Shown: positions 37,104 through 46,664 of the stretch, piece by piece
Numbering within the stretch: position 1 is the first letter of the stretch
How the letters are laid out: each line of letters begins with the position of its first letter
NCBI GenBank assembly: GCA_947503895.1
Contig: CANNFT010000017.1
Location: forward strand, 1-64,000
Origin: an uncultured Saccharospirillaceae bacterium
GTDB taxonomy: Bacteria; Pseudomonadota; Gammaproteobacteria; Pseudomonadales; Oceanobacteraceae
Length of the DNA: 64,000 nucleotides
Reading direction: 5' to 3'
The notes under the pieces: model-generated
Databases searched by the model: none
Told to the model about the DNA's origin: nothing
What the model saw: only the letters and a program-made list of their open reading frames with translations
Program-made: the position numbers and the translations under genes

Positions 37104-37255
37104 GTATGATTCCTTTTCCGTTGGAACTAAATGACAGCAGATATATTTTTTTTAACTGCTGGCCCGTAGTAGAGATAAAATATTAATGTCTGTCCAGTTT
37201 TTTTACAGTGTTTTTAGATTCCGATACCGAAATTAAGGGAAAAAGTAGAATAAAG

Positions 37256-38587
37256 ATGTCTAATTTCGAAAATAAACCGGCTGTACTGACAGTGAGTCAG
37301 CTTAATCGTCAATCAAAAGAACTACTCGAAACTTACCTACACCGTGTTCAAGTAAGCGGTGAAATTTCGAATTTAGCACGCCCTCAAAGCGGTCATTGGT
37401 ATTTCACTTTAAAAGATCAAAAGGCACAAATTCGCTGTGCGATGTTTCGTAGTCGTACACAGTTTGTTCGGTTTGCGCCAAGAGAAGGCGAGCAAATACT
37501 GGTGAGCGGTTCCATTAGCCTGTACGAAGCTCGTGGAGACTACCAACTCATTGTTGACAAAATGGAAAGTGCCGGCGAAGGCGCGTTAAAGATTGCATTT
37601 GAACAATTGAAAGAGAAGCTGGCTCAAGAAGGTTTATTTGATCCCGCGTGGAAAAAGCACATTCCCACACATCCAAAGCACATTGGGGTGATTACTTCAC
37701 CCAGCGGCGCAGCCATACAGGACATAATCACCGTACTGAAACGTCGATTCCCTTCTTTGCCGATCTCTATCTATCCGGTACCGGTACAAGGCCAAGCGGC
37801 TGCACCGCAAATTGCCAGCGCCATTGAGCGTGCAAACCTGCATGGTTTTTGCGATGTGCTCATCGTTGGTCGCGGGGGTGGGAGTTTAGAAGATCTATGG
37901 CCGTTTAATGAAGAAGTCGTAGCAAGAGCGATTTTTGCCAGCCAAATTCCGATCATTAGTGCAGTCGGGCACGAAGTCGATTTTTCCATCTCTGATTGGG
38001 TGGCAGACTTACGCGCCCCGACCCCTTCTGCAGCGGCAGAGCTTGTCAGCCCAGATCGATTTGAATATTTGAGCCGATTGGAACAGCTCGAACGCCAATT
38101 CATTCGTTTGATGCAGCAGCGTATTCAGCAACATCGCTTTCATCTTCTGCAGCTGGTCAAACGATTACGTCATCCAAAAGATCGACTACATGAAGCCATG
38201 CAACGATTAGATATGGCGGAAATGCGATTAACAAATACGGTAGAGCACCGATTACAGCGTTTAAACCATCGACTATTATTAGCGTCGAATCGTTTGCAAC
38301 AGCAACGACCCGACAAACAGGTTCAACTGTATCATCAGCGCTTACAACAGCTGAAACAACGATTGTCGCACGCTATGTCATTGAATTTACGCGACTTACA
38401 ACAAAAATTAACGCGTCAAGGCGAACTCTTGAATGCCGTCAGCCCTCTTAGTACTCTGGGTCGAGGCTATGCCATCCTCACATTAGACAACGGTGAGGCT
38501 GTGCGAGCAGCGAATCAAGTGACCGTGGGAGATCGAATAAATGCAACGCTTCATGAAGGGAAACTCATCTGCCAAGTGGTGGAATAG
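37256..38587 (+). CDS. xseA: Exodeoxyribonuclease VII large subunit
   Basis: The large subunit of ExoVII, a single-strand-specific exonuclease. 443 residues from the ATG at 37256 (MSNFENKP). An N-terminal OB-fold (VSGEISNLARPQSGHWYFTLKD, AMFR), the catalytic domain (GVITSPSGAAIQDI, GRGGGSLEDLW, AVGHEVDFSISDWVADLRAPTPSAAAEL) and a long coiled-coil C-terminus ending in LGRGYAIL. xseB is not in the window. An M23 peptidase gene overlaps its end. Confidence 0.97.
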   Translation: MSNFENKPAVLTVSQLNRQSKELLETYLHRVQVSGEISNLARPQSGHWYFTLKDQKAQIRCAMFRSRTQFVRFAPREGEQILVSGSISLYEARGDYQLIVDKMESAGEGALKIAFEQLKEKLAQEGLFDPAWKKHIPTHPKHIGVITSPSGAAIQDIITVLKRRFPSLPISIYPVPVQGQAAAPQIASAIERANLHGFCDVLIVGRGGGSLEDLWPFNEEVVARAIFASQIPIISAVGHEVDFSISDWVADLRAPTPSAAAELVSPDRFEYLSRLEQLERQFIRLMQQRIQQHRFHLLQLVKRLRHPKDRLHEAMQRLDMAEMRLTNTVEHRLQRLNHRLLLASNRLQQQRPDKQVQLYHQRLQQLKQRLSHAMSLNLRDLQQKLTRQGELLNAVSPLSTLGRGYAILTLDNGEAVRAANQVTVGDRINATLHEGKLICQVVE

Positions 38588-39434
38588 AACTCCGTGTTCA
38601 AGCACGAGCCACGCTTCGCTGATTATAAGAACCGCTGTGTTTTTATGCTTGGCGTTCAGTGGCATGATCAGCCATGCTTGGATGAACCAAGAGGGTGTAC
38701 CAGGGGGAATCGTAGCCATCCCCCTAAAGGAAAAATCAGATACTCGTCCACAGGCACAGTTTCAAGACCATCCTATCGCCGTCGTACGTCAAGACAATAA
38801 ATGGATAGCCGTCGTTGGTCTGCCCTTATCCCTCAAGCCAGGCACCTATCATATAATCAGTCAGCAAACATCCTACCCATTTAACGTGCACTCCAAAGAT
38901 TATCCAGAGCAACACATTAAGCTTAAAACCCGTAAACATATTGACTTGAGCCCAGAGGACTTACGCCGCCACAAAGGGGAGAAAATATTAGCCAACGCCG
39001 CTTTCCGCCACTTTGAAGCGCAATTAGAACCAGACTTATCATTCATTCAACCCGTCCAAGGCCCATTTACCAGTGCCTTTGGATTAAAACGTTTTTACAA
39101 CGGTGCACCAAGAAACCCTCACTCAGGGCTGGATATAGCCGCTAAAACAGGTGAGCCGGTGATCGCTCCATCTGCAGGTAAAGTCGTGTTAACCGGCGAG
39201 TTCTTTTTCAATGGAAACGTGGTCTATCTTGACCATGGCCAAGGTGTCGTGACCATGTATTGTCACTTAGACGAGATCAGCGTTGAGGAAGGACAATGGC
39301 TCGAAAAAGGCCAATTACTGGGTAAGGTAGGCGCTACAGGGCGAGTCACTGGAGCCCATCTTCATTGGAGCGTCAGCTTGAACGACAGTCGTGTCGACCC
39401 ACTACTTCTACTCTCCGCTTTGGACAAAAAGTGA
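38541..39434 (+). CDS. M23 (LytM) peptidoglycan metallopeptidase
   Basis: 297 residues with a signal region (RTAVFLCLAFSGMISHA), an N-terminal beta domain (about 50-150), and a LytM domain with zinc ligands HSGLD (about 193-197) and HLHW (about 273-276), both present, so likely an active endopeptidase. The start overlaps the xseA end by 47 bases; ATGs at 38541 and 38553 are both possible. It probably cleaves peptidoglycan cross-links in the periplasm. Confidence 0.9.
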   Translation: MQRFMKGNSSAKWWNRTPCSSTSHASLIIRTAVFLCLAFSGMISHAWMNQEGVPGGIVAIPLKEKSDTRPQAQFQDHPIAVVRQDNKWIAVVGLPLSLKPGTYHIISQQTSYPFNVHSKDYPEQHIKLKTRKHIDLSPEDLRRHKGEKILANAAFRHFEAQLEPDLSFIQPVQGPFTSAFGLKRFYNGAPRNPHSGLDIAAKTGEPVIAPSAGKVVLTGEFFFNGNVVYLDHGQGVVTMYCHLDEISVEEGQWLEKGQLLGKVGATGRVTGAHLHWSVSLNDSRVDPLLLLSALDKK

Positions 39435-39545
39435 CGTATACTGAGCAGAAAACCGCTCTACGGGGGATCATTGACGTCATCTGGACAGATTTCCCTTCCA
39501 TGAGTACATTATCGTAAACGCTGCAGGCACAATTCGGAGGGCGCG

Positions 39546-40124
39546 ATGGACGAGTCAAAATTATTTCAAGAAGCCGTATCCGATGTGAAACCACTCGAAG
39601 CCGTCGCTCGAGTGGACTTGAAAAAAAATGCTCAAGATGCAGTCACTCAAGCCGAGCGCCGGCAATCTGCCATCAAAACCCTAGAGCGCGATCCAAATCA
39701 CTTATCCACAGACTATGTAGAAATGGTCAAGCCCTACGACATTCTTGAATTCAAGAAAGCCGGCGTACAAGAGGGGGTTTTTCGCAAATTTCGCTTAGGA
39801 AAGTATCAAATTGATGCTCGGTTGGACCTTCATCACAAGACGGTTGATCAATCACGCCGAGAGGTATTCCAATTCATCGAAGACTGCATGAAGTATGATT
39901 TACGAACCGTGATGATTCTCCATGGCAAGGGTGAGAAAGAAGCCACACCCGCTCTGTTAAAAAGCTGGGTGAATAAGTGGTTACCAGAGATTGATGATGT
40001 ACTGGCGTACCACAGTGCTCAGCGACAACACGGCGGCACCGGCGCGGTTTATGTGATGTTGCGCAAAAGTGAACGGAAAAAACAAGAAACCCGAGAAAAG
40101 CATGGGTTAAAAGGCGGCCATTGA
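39546..40124 (+). CDS. smrA: Smr-domain DNA endonuclease SmrA
   Basis: 192 residues. The N-terminus MDESKLFQEAVSDVKPL matches the SmrA (YdaL) start. The Smr domain has DLHHKTVDQSR, VMILHGKGEKE and QHGGTGAVYVMLR. Smr domains are nicking nucleases related to the MutS2 C-terminus. An AATTCGGAGG site precedes the ATG. Likely a single-gene unit. Confidence 0.93.
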   Translation: MDESKLFQEAVSDVKPLEAVARVDLKKNAQDAVTQAERRQSAIKTLERDPNHLSTDYVEMVKPYDILEFKKAGVQEGVFRKFRLGKYQIDARLDLHHKTVDQSRREVFQFIEDCMKYDLRTVMILHGKGEKEATPALLKSWVNKWLPEIDDVLAYHSAQRQHGGTGAVYVMLRKSERKKQETREKHGLKGGH

Positions 40125-40487
40125 GCCCTTTTAAAACGGCAAGCTAGCGTTAACCAGCATATTCAAAGGCCATTAGCGCACGCTTGCCCCCACCTCCTAC
40201 GCCCCCCCTAAAACTAACATTCATTTCGTAAATGCATCCTGTCATTAGTCAAGAGGCGCCGAAGACTGTACGGAATTATTTACACTCTGCGTCATCAACC
40301 GCCATTTCAGATTTTGACTCCACTCGTTTTTACCTGCACACTCCCAAGCCAATTTTATGGCTACTGAATACTAAGTCTTTAGTGCCAGATTAGTATTTGC
40401 TTATTCACCCGATGACCTGAATTTATGACTCCATTATTCGACACATAAGTGAACCGGATAGTGACCAAATAATGATTGGATTGTTTT
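40125..40487. other. Gene-free stretch
   Basis: About 360 bases between smrA and the thioesterase gene. It contains a C-rich tract at 40190-40210. I see no gene, terminator or clear repeat. Confidence 0.4.
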
Positions 40488-40880
40488 ATGTTTACAGAAG
40501 TTATACAGCCTAGATTCACAGAAACCGATGCGCTTGGGCACATCAACAATACTGTGATTCCGCAATGGTTTGAAAAAGCTCGTGATCCTATTTTTCGCTT
40601 CTTCACACCGGACCTAGATCCAAAAGATTGGCATTTAATCATTGCCCGAATCGAAGTCGACTATAAAGCTGAAGTGTTTTACAACGCTGAAGTTGAAATC
40701 AAAACTTGGTTTAGCCGTATCGGTAACAGCTCTATGGAAGTTATGCAGCAGGTCGTACAAGGTGACCGTGTGTGCGCGGAAGGGAAAGCCGTTCTGATTC
40801 ATTATGACTGGAATGAGAAAAAGCCTAAAGCCATAGATGGTGAGCTAAGAATGGCGCTCGAGGCACATCTCGTTCGTTAA
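40488..40880 (+). CDS. Acyl-CoA thioesterase, hot-dog fold (YbgC/FadM type)
   Basis: 130 residues from the ATG at 40488. The hot-dog start PRFTETDALGHINNTVIPQWFEKAR carries the catalytic Asp and the following His-Asn. IARIEVDYKAEVFY and WFSRIGNSSMEV complete the fold. It hydrolyses acyl-CoA; exact chain length is unknown. Confidence 0.9.
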   Translation: MFTEVIQPRFTETDALGHINNTVIPQWFEKARDPIFRFFTPDLDPKDWHLIIARIEVDYKAEVFYNAEVEIKTWFSRIGNSSMEVMQQVVQGDRVCAEGKAVLIHYDWNEKKPKAIDGELRMALEAHLVR

Positions 40881-40945
40881 TTCGATGGAATAGCCAGTGA
40901 ATTCATCCGTGCTATAAATGCTGAGAGAATTCACCGGCGACTCAA

Positions 40946-42511
40946 TTAATTTAATATAAACGTCAGCTGCGCAAAACGATATCGCTCAGCATTATTCGTT
41001 GGGTCCTCCTGTGGGTAAATGAATTTTTCAACCGGGTCAGGTACAAGTGAGTTCATTCGATCCACATTAAATCCATTCCCCATGACATCACTACTCATAA
41101 TATAAGACATCAGAGCATTAGCACGATCATTACACAGTTGTTTATTTTGGGTATCATTCGGATCGTTTGCATAATCAAGGTTACTTGCACTGCCAATCAA
41201 TTGAACACTTTTAATTCCTGTTGTCCCCTCTAATATTCTACTTTGAATTCGCGGTTCCAGTTTATCCCATTGCTCCTTGATGTGGGATTTTTGCAATGCA
41301 GTCAATACGTGAACAGATGTTTTGAAACCCAATGCCGTGATATTTATCTCTAAACCAGCCAATCCAAGCGAGGGATCTTCCTGATGAAAGAATGTAAGAG
41401 TGAATTGTTTACTTTCTTCGAATACGATGTCGTCGTTTTTTTGATAGGTTTGCTTCGTCACTTGTAAAAAGTGCTCAACACTCTCATAACCATATTGTAA
41501 GAAAATACCCATTGCCAAATCGAGATCCACTGAAATGGTAATGGTACTTTTTTCAAGTAATTTAGAGACACCCTGTATGGTTTTGCCATAAATTTTCTTA
41601 AAGGCATTTCCTAATGCACCACCTTTGGCAATACCCTTTGACAACGAGCCTGATACCTTAGGTTTTGAAGCAGCATCTGTATTCGAGTCGACAGCAATAA
41701 TGTCAATTAAATCCTCACCTTTCAATTCACACAACAAAGAGACCTTATTATCATTATTGGCGCCAAAATAACTCGCAAAACTGAAATTTGATTTGCTGGC
41801 CTTAATATTGCTCGTGGAAGAATTAAACGTCGATGCCGATTTACTGGAATAAATGGAAACATTAAAAATAACCGTCACAGAACTAACATCGTCAAGAATG
41901 AACATTTCCAATCGAGAATGATAGGGACCGTATTTATCTCCATTGCTGCCTTCCTCGCTGTAGCCAGTAAACAGCGTTTTTTCCTCAACCGCTGCACCGA
42001 GATTACCATCCGAGAATCTCAAGGATACCTTGTGCCAACCTCCCTCAGAGAACCGCAATACTTTTATATTACGCTCAAGAATATGATGATCCTCATGATT
42101 ATTGAACCCCGTTAACCCACCCGATCCATCCATAAAATCGAAACTACCGCAGTGTGCGGTTAAGGTGAAATTTCTATTTAGATGTTGAATACTGTCTTTA
42201 GCGTATACATCCATTGCCATGGGATAAATATTATTCGCAGTATCCGTCTTGTTCGAGTCAAGGTAGGCCACCGAATAAGTATGCCTTTCGGGCCAATTGA
42301 GCTTTACACCTGTGTACCAATAGCTCCCATCCCCTGTACCGACACTGCTACTCCCTCCTCTCAGTGCTAAATATTCGAAAGAAAGGTCTTGTAGCCAATC
42401 CACGTTATTGTTGGTAGTGGCTGCTTCAGCTTCCATTTCATTTGCCGTCGCCGTTGGTACTAAAAACAGACTACTGATACTGCCTAATTTACTGGATATT
42501 GGGTTGCTCAT
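40946..42511 (-). CDS. Unrecognised protein with OmpA-like C-terminal segment (last gene of the novel cluster)
   Basis: 521 residues, start backed by AAGGAGA. The N-terminal half is rich in beta strands and Ser/Asn/Asp (GSFDFMDGSGG, GYSEEGSNGDKYG). The last about 110 residues resemble an OmpA peptidoglycan-binding fold: VQLIGSASNLDYANDP...N..LCNDRANALMSYIM, where the RA pair and preceding Asn match. No signal peptide or membrane helix is visible, unlike true OmpA proteins. It is separated from the rest of the cluster by about 200 bases, so it may have its own promoter. Function unknown. Confidence 0.75.
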   Translation of the reverse strand: MSNPISSKLGSISSLFLVPTATANEMEAEAATTNNNVDWLQDLSFEYLALRGGSSSVGTGDGSYWYTGVKLNWPERHTYSVAYLDSNKTDTANNIYPMAMDVYAKDSIQHLNRNFTLTAHCGSFDFMDGSGGLTGFNNHEDHHILERNIKVLRFSEGGWHKVSLRFSDGNLGAAVEEKTLFTGYSEEGSNGDKYGPYHSRLEMFILDDVSSVTVIFNVSIYSSKSASTFNSSTSNIKASKSNFSFASYFGANNDNKVSLLCELKGEDLIDIIAVDSNTDAASKPKVSGSLSKGIAKGGALGNAFKKIYGKTIQGVSKLLEKSTITISVDLDLAMGIFLQYGYESVEHFLQVTKQTYQKNDDIVFEESKQFTLTFFHQEDPSLGLAGLEINITALGFKTSVHVLTALQKSHIKEQWDKLEPRIQSRILEGTTGIKSVQLIGSASNLDYANDPNDTQNKQLCNDRANALMSYIMSSDVMGNGFNVDRMNSLVPDPVEKFIYPQEDPTNNAERYRFAQLTFILN

Positions 42512-42715
42512 GATTTCTCCTTATCCTATCTAGCAGATCGTTGATGTACGATTTGCTTTGCTCAACATTCGTTCAAATAGCCATTGAAAAATTCTTTATG
42601 ACTACAGATTTTTTCAATGCGTCATACATGACCGTTTTAATTATATTTTTCATTTCAGCTGATGGTTAACCCAGTACTGATTTATCGATCGGGCAACACG
42701 GCCAAAGTTGTCAAT

Positions 42716-44059
42716 TTATGGATTTGGATTTTGATACAATTCAGCAACACTGGCAAAAATGTCCGAATTATGAAACCATCCCCGCAGCAGTCCGATACGA
42801 AGTATTTCATGCTTGTACCGTTTTAAGCCAAGCAAACACGATTCAACTAGGGTATTAGAAATTTGTGAATCAACCTTTAATGAAGGTTTGAATGCAGAAT
42901 GATGAAATCGAACAGCGGCAATCACATCTTCCCAGTCCTCTAAATTAGAAAGTGTGCGTACTTCGCCTCCGACACGATTGCGATCAAAATCTCCCCGAAT
43001 TAAATGCAGTTTTTCGGATGTTGGGTCGTATTTCTCAACCATAGCCAGTTCCCCATCATTTTGACTTTTCCATCGATGTGACTTGCGTCCGAGAACAATG
43101 ATATCACCGGCTGATAATGTGAAGTTTTGTTGAAAAAATTGACTCAACAGCATTGATTTCTGATCTGCGTTAAATGCCTGAGATAACGCGACCCATTTAT
43201 CCGTCGGAATGGTCGTGCAGTGCGATAAGGTAAGCGTACCATCATGAAATGCCTTGGCAGATTGAAACAATCCTGAGGATAAAATAGATTCGTTAATGCC
43301 CGCTTGTTTAAAATTACTTCCCATAAATGCACTGCCCCAGTCAGCATATGCATGCTGGCTGCTATGGCTCATATCTGCAGTGTAATATTCGTCTAAATTA
43401 TCAGGCGCACTTCGCTCCCATGTGGGCAATGGAGACTGATTAACACCGCCTAAATGTATCCACCCCATGACCATTTCTAGGCGAGTCAATACGACTAGAA
43501 GCTCACCTGTAAAACGATCTTTTTGATGCTGGTTAACAGCATCACTGGATGCAATATATTCCGTCAGTGTTTTTTCGATCATATGAGATCGGACCCACTG
43601 TCTTAAATGGCTGACGTCAACTCTACGTTGCTCCTCATCTAATGCATTAGTTTTGAGGTTATTCACTAAAACTTGAAAATCTTGATTACTCTCTGAGGTT
43701 AATAGATCGAGATTATTTCTAATGACAGCAGGGTAAACCGTTTGATTATCCTGCCTAATCGATTCAGTTTGAGGAGAAACGCTTGGGCGCTTATCGACCA
43801 GCATTTCATCAACATTGATGACGCTGGCGTCCAGCCCTGAGAAAGAATCAACCATTTGGGAGAAATCAAACTGATTCAGTATTTCATGTTCTTTCAAGGC
43901 ACTTTGATCCATTTGAAAGAGGCCAGAAGCTTTTGAAAGCCCATCGAGTAAAGACGACTGCTGACTATTTCCTAGATCGTCTCGCTGTTGATTCGACAGC
44001 TGTGTTTGCTTGCCCAACTTGGAAAAAATTCCGGAAATATCTGAAATCGCTTTCTTCAT
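42716..44059 (-). CDS. Unrecognised protein with an NlpC/DUF2272-like segment
   Basis: 447 residues, soluble, no signal peptide. Residues 1-115 are polar and probably flexible. Residues about 240-350 recall DUF2272/NlpC-type folds: YADWGSAFMGSNFKQAGI in place of a Cys-containing helix, a later His, then LSAGDIIVLGRKSHRW and a beta segment. I see no Cys at the expected nucleophile position, so an active peptidase is doubtful. The fold call is tentative. Upstream neighbours are the shared-module proteins; the gap to 44106 is 46 bases, so same operon. Confidence 0.7.
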   Translation of the reverse strand: MKKAISDISGIFSKLGKQTQLSNQQRDDLGNSQQSSLLDGLSKASGLFQMDQSALKEHEILNQFDFSQMVDSFSGLDASVINVDEMLVDKRPSVSPQTESIRQDNQTVYPAVIRNNLDLLTSESNQDFQVLVNNLKTNALDEEQRRVDVSHLRQWVRSHMIEKTLTEYIASSDAVNQHQKDRFTGELLVVLTRLEMVMGWIHLGGVNQSPLPTWERSAPDNLDEYYTADMSHSSQHAYADWGSAFMGSNFKQAGINESILSSGLFQSAKAFHDGTLTLSHCTTIPTDKWVALSQAFNADQKSMLLSQFFQQNFTLSAGDIIVLGRKSHRWKSQNDGELAMVEKYDPTSEKLHLIRGDFDRNRVGGEVRTLSNLEDWEDVIAAVRFHHSAFKPSLKVDSQISNTLVESCLLGLKRYKHEILRIGLLRGWFHNSDIFASVAELYQNPNP

Positions 44060-44105
44060 GTCAATAATTACCCTGCCAGTGGATGAGCACTGCTTTGGAG
44101 ATCAA

Positions 44106-44693
44106 TCATATTACAACGCTTATCATTAAAATCGCGTCATCCACTAATACTTCACCAGCCAAAGGGGTCGTCGTTTGTATGAGGACATCAGGATCGGAGT
44201 CGTCATCAATCGAATAAGGGATATCTAGCTGATTAAGTAATGTTTCTGCTTCCTTAATGGATTTCCCCACCAATCTTGGAATCATTTTTTGCTGTTCAAT
44301 AAAGCTCGGTTCTGGCACGGGTACAATTTTCATTTTGAGTTTACTGCTCGCAGAAAGATCATATTCAAAGCTATTTTTATAGCTGGCATTCATGGGCGCC
44401 GCATACATTTTGATTGGGCTGCGTGATTGTCCAGAGTAGGAGCCGGAAATCGCTAGACTCACCTGAATTTCGGCTTCGGCTTCAGGGATCTGGTACCAAT
44501 TTGGCCGATAACCCATTGCTCTTAATTGATCTAGATACTGCTCATCATTTTTGTAAATCTCTTCGAATAAAGCGAGACTCTGTTTGTCTAGTGCATATTG
44601 AGCACGCGCTACGCCAATGCCGACCTCAGCAATTAAATCTCCAAGCGGTGCACTCACAACATCCACTAGCTCACTAACCGGTTTCGTACTCAT
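44106..44693 (-). CDS. Shared-module protein with C-terminal PASTA-like domain
   Basis: 195 residues, soluble. The N-terminus (PLGDLIAEVGIGVARAQYALD) and the segment GYRPNWYQIPEAEAEIQVSL belong to the module shared by six proteins in this cluster. SFEYDLSASSKLKMKIVPVPEP completes it. Residues about 135-195 are a PASTA-like domain (IPRLVGKSIKEAETLLNQLDIPY... PLAGEVLVDDAILMISV). PASTA domains normally bind peptidoglycan or penicillin-like ligands outside the cell, but no export signal is present. Function unknown. Confidence 0.8.
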   Translation of the reverse strand: MSTKPVSELVDVVSAPLGDLIAEVGIGVARAQYALDKQSLALFEEIYKNDEQYLDQLRAMGYRPNWYQIPEAEAEIQVSLAISGSYSGQSRSPIKMYAAPMNASYKNSFEYDLSASSKLKMKIVPVPEPSFIEQQKMIPRLVGKSIKEAETLLNQLDIPYSIDDDSDPDVLIQTTTPLAGEVLVDDAILMISVVI

Positions 44694-44777
44694 TGCAACT
44701 TATTCTCTTTTTTATTAATTAAGTGCTCAAAACGGATTGACAGAAAAATGGTGCGACTCAATAAGCGCTTGTATTAC

Positions 44778-45863
44778 TTAATCCATGATTGCCGCTTTAG
44801 CTAAGGTCAAAACCACTTCTGTCCTTTTATTAACTAATGTACCTGCCACTGGACTCTGCCGAATAATTCGACCATTCATTGCACTGTGAGTATCCGCTTC
44901 TACAATATTTTCAACCTGCCACTGACTGATCAACCCTAATCCATGAATGGTTCGTTCTGCCAGTGCTTTGGTGTATCCACTCAAATCTGGTACGGTAATA
45001 TTGTCAATATCTTGGTGCGCGGACGTCGCACTCACAGAATCATCGTTAAATTCAATCTTGACCGTACTCAGAGCATCTGCCCCTACTTCATTAATAAGTT
45101 CAGCGTCAGCAACTCTGACACTGCTCCCACTTTGGCCCGGGAGGACTTTTAATTCCATGCTGACTTTTCCCAATGAGAAATGTTTTCGTCCCGAACTTAA
45201 TTTATTGTGCGCTTGCTCTAACTGCATGCCCGTGTTTTCAAATAATTGATTAATAGGCGTATCTTTGGGCGACTTTGCCTCTAATTCAGATTGCAATTCG
45301 CTTACCCTTTGATTCTTCCTTAATACCTCTGACTCTAGAGCGGCTTTTTGTGTGATTGCACTATCTCGTTCTAACGTAATGTTACTCACCTGACTTTGTA
45401 AACTAGAAACTTTTTGACTGAGTACAGATTTTTCATTTTTAAGCTGACTCACTTGCAATTCTAATACGGGCAACCGTTCTTCATTCAACGTTTCAATTTC
45501 ACTGTGTTCAGCATTCGAAACGGTTCTAGCAAGCATGGTTTTTTCTGGCTTAATTGAACTTTGGGTTAATGTCGTGGCAGGAATAGTCACTTCACCAAAG
45601 TCCAATAGTGAACGGGTGTATTTCACCGGTATCGCTTTCAGCCGTAACCACCGTCTTTTATGAAGGTACTCCAGATAGATATAAGGCAAATATTGGTTAA
45701 ATTGAGTATTCGATTTAAGGTCCAATTGCCCATCGTTATCCGTGTTTGCTTGTGCTAACTTTTCTGATTTTCCCGCTACGCTGACGACCATTGCTCGCAC
45801 ACTAATGGGCTCGACTTTAGTGTCATCTGCTGCTTTGAATGTTGCTTTAACCTGTATACTCAT
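44778..45863 (-). CDS. Coiled-coil protein with beta-sandwich N-terminus and PASTA-like C-terminus
   Basis: 361 residues in four parts: a transthyretin/Ig-like beta domain (1-95, with ANTDNDGQLDL), a coiled coil (about 125-205, LPVLELQVSQLKNEKSVL...), a beta segment (VSMELKVLPGQSG... STVKIEF), and a PASTA-like domain (about 292-358: VPDLSGYTKALAERTIHGLGL... RQSPVAGTLVNKRTEVVLTLA). No signal peptide. It probably gives a rod-like oligomer. Gaps of 69 and 84 bases to neighbours suggest co-transcription. Confidence 0.78.
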   Translation of the reverse strand: MSIQVKATFKAADDTKVEPISVRAMVVSVAGKSEKLAQANTDNDGQLDLKSNTQFNQYLPYIYLEYLHKRRWLRLKAIPVKYTRSLLDFGEVTIPATTLTQSSIKPEKTMLARTVSNAEHSEIETLNEERLPVLELQVSQLKNEKSVLSQKVSSLQSQVSNITLERDSAITQKAALESEVLRKNQRVSELQSELEAKSPKDTPINQLFENTGMQLEQAHNKLSSGRKHFSLGKVSMELKVLPGQSGSSVRVADAELINEVGADALSTVKIEFNDDSVSATSAHQDIDNITVPDLSGYTKALAERTIHGLGLISQWQVENIVEADTHSAMNGRIIRQSPVAGTLVNKRTEVVLTLAKAAIMD

Positions 45864-45932
45864 GAGGTACTGCTCAGTGTTTTCTATATTGCAATGAATA
45901 AATAGACGTTATTGGGCCTTATATTGGGCTGG

Positions 45933-46610
45933 CTATTGCACTCTATAAATGAGGGATTCCGTTTCTGATAAGGCATCAACGGTAACGACTATCGGTGTTT
46001 GTTGAAGCTCAGCTTGATCCACGACAAGCACGGTCGACGCTTTCCCATCAGCTCCCGTCATAACTAAGCCATTTTTAATGTACGTATTAGGAGATACATT
46101 GTCTGAGCGCCCTTCTTGTTGGCTCATTAGGGTAGATCTTTGTCGATCTACGTTAATTTCTACTGGTACATTGACTTGCGCTTCTCCAACTGCACTGACG
46201 ACCTCAACCATAATGGGAACTTCACCATTGAGGATCACGCCCATATTAAGATTCAATGAAAATCCAGGTTTACCGCTATTTGTAGGAACAGCCATAAGCA
46301 CGCCTTTAATCACACTCGCAGCACTGCTTTGCTGTGTTGTTGTCGGGGACGCTACTCTTAAATAGGATTTTTTCTTCGTCATCAGTTCGCTTTCGTTAGT
46401 CTGAACCATCGAAGAAAATTGTTGAGTATTGACCTGTAATTTTAGTTCGAATTCTAATTTTGGTATTTGGTAGGAGACGCCGCTTCCTGAAGGGCTATTA
46501 ATCACCAGTTGGTTTAATTCCGCCTGTGCCGATGCAACACCTTCGGCTAAACTGATCAAAAAATCATCCAACCCCTCGCCTTCTGCAATCTGGTTAAATT
46601 CGTCTGTCAT
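45933..46610 (-). CDS. Shared-module protein with Ig-like C-terminal domain
   Basis: 225 residues. Residues about 14-65 (LDDFLISLAEGVASAQAELNQ, then VSYQIPKLEFELKLQV) are a short form of the cluster's shared module. Residues about 128-225 resemble a bacterial Ig-like domain (VPIMVEVVSAVGEAQVNVPVEI... MTGADGKASTVLVV... TPIVVTVDA). No export signal. This shows the module fused to an Ig-like addition in place of PASTA. Confidence 0.75.
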   Translation of the reverse strand: MTDEFNQIAEGEGLDDFLISLAEGVASAQAELNQLVINSPSGSGVSYQIPKLEFELKLQVNTQQFSSMVQTNESELMTKKKSYLRVASPTTTQQSSAASVIKGVLMAVPTNSGKPGFSLNLNMGVILNGEVPIMVEVVSAVGEAQVNVPVEINVDRQRSTLMSQQEGRSDNVSPNTYIKNGLVMTGADGKASTVLVVDQAELQQTPIVVTVDALSETESLIYRVQ

Positions 46611-46664
46611 ACTCTATTTCACACCATGTATTAGCTATCGCATTTCCACGCAGAATTGATTGAA

